Shown in pieces: positions 60,450 to 64,000 of a stretch of 64,000 nucleotides of DNA (within the stretch, counting starts at the first letter, position 1; each line of letters begins with the position of its first letter). The stretch covers positions 62,001-126,000 of the forward strand of contig PMYL01000054.1 in NCBI GenBank assembly GCA_003170825.1, read 5' to 3'. The DNA is from Acidobacteriaceae bacterium (GTDB lineage Bacteria > Acidobacteriota > Terriglobia > Terriglobales > Acidobacteriaceae). The notes beneath the pieces are model-generated. The model had not been told where the DNA came from. It did no database searches and saw only the letters and a program-made list of their open reading frames with translations. The position numbers and the translations under genes were made by a program.

Positions 60450-61525
60450 CTATAGCTCGTTTTTGCCGGGGCGGAGCATGAGGGATTTTATGGCTTCGCG
60501 GGGGTCTTTGCCTTGGTTGAGAATGAGTTCCATTTGCTCGGTGATGGGCATTTCAATGTTATGCTGGCGGGCGAGGCCGAGGGCGGCGCGGGTGGTGAGG
60601 ACGCCTTCAGCGACTTTGCCGCCCAGGCCCAAGAGGATTTCGGGGAGTTTGCGGCCCTGGCCGAGTTCCTGGCCTACGGTGCGGTTGCGGGAGAGCGAGC
60701 CGGTGCAGGTGAGGACGAGGTCGCCTGCGCCGGAGAGGCCGGCGAGGGTTTCGCGGCGGCCGCCGCAGGCAACGGCGAGGCGGGTGATTTCGGCGATGCC
60801 GCGGGTCATGAGGGCGGCGGCGGAGTTGTAGCCGAGGCCGACTCCGGCGGCGACGCCGGCGGCGATGGCGATGACGTTTTTGAGCGCGCCGCCGAGTTCG
60901 ACGCCAATGACGTCGGTGGAGGTGTAGAGGCGGAGGGATTCGGAAGAGAACTCGTGCTGGATGCGGGCGGCGATATCCGGATCTTCAAAGGCGACGGTAA
61001 CGGCGGTGGGCTGGCCCTGGGCTACTTCAAGGGCGAAGCTGGGGCCGGAGAGTGCACCGATGGGGAGGGATTCGGAAAGGTCTACCTCAGGGGCTGAAGC
61101 CCCGGTTGTTTCGACCAGATTTTTGCCGGGACTAAAGTCCCGGCCTACCGATCCCGAGAGATTGGCGGCGATGACCTGGGTCATGCGGAGGAAGGTTTGG
61201 TCTTCAACGCCCTTGGTGGCGCTGACGATGATTTGGCCGGAGTGGAGATGGGGGCGGATGCGGGCGAGGGTGGGGCGGAGAAACTCGGAGGGGACGACGG
61301 AGACGACGATCTCAGCATCGGCGACGGCGGCTTCGCTGCCGGTGATGGCGATTTCGCCGGGGATGGGGAAGCCGGGGAGGAAGAGGGTGTTTTCATGGGC
61401 TTCGGCGATTTCGCGGGCGGCCTCAGGGCTGTGGGCCCAGAGGGTGATCTGGTGACCGCCGCGGCGGTGGAGCGAAAGGGCGATAGCGGTTCCCCAGGCG
61501 CCGGAACCGAGGACGACGATGCGGC

Positions 61526-61529
<4 letters not shown>
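60450..61529 (-). CDS. gpsA: NAD(P)-dependent glycerol-3-phosphate dehydrogenase with palindromic insertion
   Basis: 359 residues against a usual 330-340. It makes sn-glycerol-3-phosphate for phospholipids. Seen: IVVLGSGAWGTAIALSL, VVSVVPSEFLRP, GALSGPSFALEVAQG, catalytic Lys in ELGGALKNVIAIAAG, and GLSGAGDLVLTC. Between SATKGVEDQTF and GPSF an extra segment (GRDFSPGKNLVETTGASAPE) is encoded by two palindromes of the intergenic repeat family, in frame. The start overlaps the plsY stop (ATGA), so the two are one operon. Confidence 0.95.
61090..61144. repeat. Palindromic repeat inserted in gpsA
   Basis: GGGGCTGAAGCCCC (61090-61103) and GCCGGGACTAAAGTCCCGGC (61125-61144) lie within gpsA coding sequence and keep its frame. 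Outside this gene the same kind of unit is found only between genes in this window. Confidence 0.85.
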
Positions 61530-62158
<629 letters not shown>

Positions 62159-62230
62159 GACGAGAGAGAGTTTAGCAGGTGGCCCCTGCGGTGGGGCAGG
62201 CGGCGCTTGCGCGCCTATGAGTGCATGGTT

Positions 62231-62968
62231 TCAGTCGGAGACCATCGACTCGCCGGGGAGGATGGGACGGGTGCGGTAAAGCTTGCCGCGAGCGGCCAGC
62301 AGACCCATGAACAGGAGTGTGGCGACAAAGACAAGGAGCATGATCCAGTTGGCGGTTTGGAAGGGGATTGGGGTGTGGGGCAGATTCATCCACAGGGTCT
62401 TCCAGAGGACGAGCAGGAGGGTTTGCGCGGCGGTGACGGCCCAGACGGAGCCGTAGAAGTAGCGGCGCTCGGTTCCTTCGGTTCTGGTGGAGGGTCCGAC
62501 GCGGGGCAGCTTGCCCAGGGCGCCGAGGAGCAGAATGAGGGTGAAGAGGGGCAGGTAGGCGTAGTAGTAAATCTGCTTCATGTACCAGACGCCGGTGAAG
62601 ACGGCGATAGCGAGGCCGGCGAGGTTGAGCAGCGCGAAGTTGAGCACGGCGTTCCAGGCGAAGGTGTAGCAGAAGCGGCGGTAGAGGGGATTGGGCTTGT
62701 CCTCGTCAAAGCGGAGGATGTAGGGGCGTGGTTCGGCGCCGGGCAACTGCCCGCGCAGAGCGGCGATGCCTGTGCCGGCCAGCACCGCGGCAAGCCAGGC
62801 CAGGTTGCCCCCGTGAAAGCCGCTGGCAAAGAGCGAGAAGGTAAGGGGGCCCGGCGCGAGGAAAAAGACCCATATCCAGATGGGCCAGTGCGCCAGCCGG
62901 TAGAGACGGGTGTTCCGCTCGCGGAACTTTCGCAGCTGAGAGTATTCAACTTTTCCGCGATATTGCAT
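62231..62968 (-). CDS. Polytopic membrane protein, unknown function
   Basis: 245 residues with about six hydrophobic segments (WIWVFFLAPGPLTFSLFASG, LAWLAAVLAGTGIAAL, VLNFALLNLAGLAIAVF, YLPLFTLILLLGALGKL, VTAAQTLLLVLWKTLW, WIMLLVFVATLLFMGLLA). A soluble loop has PRPYILRFDEDKPNPLYRRF. It is on the same strand as plsY-gpsA. Not recognised. Confidence 0.7.
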   Translation of the reverse strand: MQYRGKVEYSQLRKFRERNTRLYRLAHWPIWIWVFFLAPGPLTFSLFASGFHGGNLAWLAAVLAGTGIAALRGQLPGAEPRPYILRFDEDKPNPLYRRFCYTFAWNAVLNFALLNLAGLAIAVFTGVWYMKQIYYYAYLPLFTLILLLGALGKLPRVGPSTRTEGTERRYFYGSVWAVTAAQTLLLVLWKTLWMNLPHTPIPFQTANWIMLLVFVATLLFMGLLAARGKLYRTRPILPGESMVSD

Positions 62969-63017
62969 TGGCCTGAGTTTCGCAGGGCGGGTGGCGGGGC
63001 GTCAATCGGCGGGCAGG

Positions 63018-63437
63018 CTACGACCGGAGTTCCAGGGCTAGTTTGCGGGCATTGCGAACTTCCGCGGCGAGCACCTCCAAAACCTTGAGAAACAAGCGCG
63101 GGTTGGATTCCATGAGGGCGTTGAAATCGTCGTGCGCGAGGAAGCTTAGCTCGGCGCCGCTGTCGGCAACGGCAGTCAGCGAATAGGGCTCATTGCCGAC
63201 GAGGCCGGGGAGTCCGAGCAGCGAGCCGGCGCCTGCATGGATGGATAGGACCGGGTCGCCAGCCGGGGAAGTCATGGAGAGGGTGACCTTTCCCTTGTTG
63301 AGGATGTACAGGCCGACCGGGGGATCTCCCTGACTGAAGAGAACGTAGTCTCCGCCACAGGAGACTTCGATGGCGTGTTTCTCGAGCGCCTGGATCAGTT
63401 CGGGATCGGCGAGAAATGCGGACGGGTCAAGCTTCAC
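63018..63437 (-). CDS. Single cyclic nucleotide-binding domain protein
   Basis: 139 residues, one cNMP-binding (Crp-type) domain: VSCGGDYVLFSQGDPPVGLYILNKGKVTL, AGDPVLSIHAGAGSLLGLPGLVGN and SYSLTAVAD-like strand, then helix. No DNA-binding domain follows, so it may act by protein contact. The phosphate-binding cassette Arg is not obvious, so ligand binding is uncertain. Confidence 0.85.
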   Translation of the reverse strand: MKLDPSAFLADPELIQALEKHAIEVSCGGDYVLFSQGDPPVGLYILNKGKVTLSMTSPAGDPVLSIHAGAGSLLGLPGLVGNEPYSLTAVADSGAELSFLAHDDFNALMESNPRLFLKVLEVLAAEVRNARKLALELRS

Positions 63438-63554
63438 TTGCGTTCTCCAAGCTTTTTGACGGTCAATGAGCAGGCCCGGGGGATTTGGTTGCCTGTGGCG
63501 CTATGGTTGCACCGAAGGAAGCGGGAGTTTTGTGATGGGTGTCACATAATGGGG

Positions 63555-63805
63555 GTTAAGCGGGGGAGTTCAAGGGGATGTTGGGGTTGGGTTGGCGGTT
63601 GGCGGCGAAGGCGCTTGGAGTTTCCCGGCCCGCGCTGTCCAGTCTGTCCAGCTTGCTGAACGGCAAGGCCGGGCTATCGGGGGATAGGTCGCTGCGTATC
63701 GAGAAGGCGTTCGGAGTGAAGATGGATACGCCGATGCCTGCGAGATTGCGCAGACGCGGAAGCGGGAGAAGCTGATTCGGGTGCGGCGGGTGGGGCGGGC
63801 GGCGT
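63555..63805 (+). pseudogene. Decayed HigA-type antitoxin gene
   Basis: Reading across frames gives GEFKGDVG, then AAKALGVSRPALSSLSSLLN (with SSL doubled), GKAGLSGDRSLRIEKAFGVKMD and, after another shift, CEIAQTRKREKLIRVRRVGRAA with a stop. Together these match a full HigA antitoxin (the doubled SSL and two or more frameshifts are damage). No toxin is adjacent. Confidence 0.7.
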
Positions 63806-63815
63806 GACGCAGGAT

Positions 63816-63836
63816 GCCGATGCGCAGGGCGCGAAT
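63816..63836. terminator. GC-rich hairpin after the decayed HigA gene
   Basis: GGGCGCG-AAT-GCGCGCCC type hairpin, between the HigA remnant and the metallopeptidase end. It could terminate either side. Confidence 0.4.
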
Positions 63837-63884
63837 GCGCGCCCTACCATTGCGTTTGGCCAGTTCTCAGCTCAGCATAAGCTG

Positions 63885-64000
63885 CTACTTTGGGTAGAGT
63901 TTTGCCGCAAAAGCATAGTCTGTCGGATCAATATCGAGCCCGCCAAGAATCGGCTCACCGTTCTTCGTGATCGTGCCCGGAATCTGATAGCACATGATCG
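63885..64000 (-). CDS. C-terminal end of a secreted zinc metallopeptidase (partial)
   Basis: The minus-strand frame entering from the right edge reads IMCYQIPGTITKNGEPILGG and continues DIDPTDYAFAAKLYPK to a TAG at 63887-63885. This matches the end of M10/M12-type (matrixin/astacin-like) peptidases, in which the SIMxY segment is the Met-turn. Only the last 38 residues are in the window. Confidence 0.55.
   Translation of the reverse strand, partial: IMCYQIPGTITKNGEPILGGLDIDPTDYAFAAKLYPK

Overview
The window is about 64 kb of a GC-rich bacterial chromosome, most likely from the Acidobacteriota (class Terriglobia). This is an inference from gene content: class II ribonucleotide reductase, K+-independent H+-pyrophosphatase, futalosine menaquinone enzyme MqnC, YpdA, a GH88/105 hydrolase, many DUF3857/DUF3160-type secreted proteins, and a recurrent intergenic palindrome family of the GGGGCTGAAGCCCC / GGGACTAAAGTCCC type. 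No rRNA, tRNA or CRISPR array was seen.

Layout. 1-2.6 kb: a truncated DUF3160 protein and a MEMO1-like protein. 2.7-16.7 kb: core genes, namely metK with a structured leader, a RodZ-like HTH membrane protein, an ABC permease, a glycosyltransferase interrupted by an in-frame amber codon, hppA, a DUF3857 protein and nrdJ. The nrdJ gene has a consensus-like promoter and a NrdR box. 16.6-19.9 kb: a compact defence element inserted at the 3' end of nrdJ. It is bounded by a 73-bp duplication of the nrdJ tail and carries a DUF2188 gene and a type II-short CBASS operon (CD-NTase, E2-like protein, patatin phospholipase). 20-26 kb: a SpoIIE-type phosphatase diverging from a STAS protein, a lipid kinase, an esterase, NikR and a HigBA-like toxin-antitoxin pair. 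27-40 kb: mqnC, GH88/105, cytochrome c, a papain-like protein, class I fumarase, DUF488, a decayed VapBC locus, ypdA, a sensor kinase, an orphan HigA and a large secreted PA-clan protease.

40.6-43.2 kb: a second accessory patch, with a DNA methyltransferase fused to an Mrr-like nuclease and three small unknown genes. 43.4-45.9 kb: glycogen phosphorylase. 46.6-49.9 kb: a third accessory island, with a multi-ubiquitin-domain protein, a ThiF/E1 protein with a DUF6791-type N-terminus and a DUF6527 protein. These are transcribed divergently from an XRE repressor plus ImmA/IrrE-type protein, and a 14-bp palindrome sits on the -35 box of the Ubl operon. The island's right edge abuts a truncated PIN-toxin remnant. 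50-64 kb: dehydrogenases, response regulators, secreted lipoproteins, plsY-gpsA (gpsA carries an in-frame palindromic insertion), a cNMP-binding protein, a decayed HigA and the end of a metallopeptidase.

The most notable content is the pair of ubiquitin-like conjugation systems about 28 kb apart. One is E2-only, inside a CBASS operon at a repeat-bounded nrdJ 3'-end site. The other is a multi-ubiquitin/E1 operon under apparent repressor-protease control. Functions are assigned by reading motifs in the translations; no database search was run.
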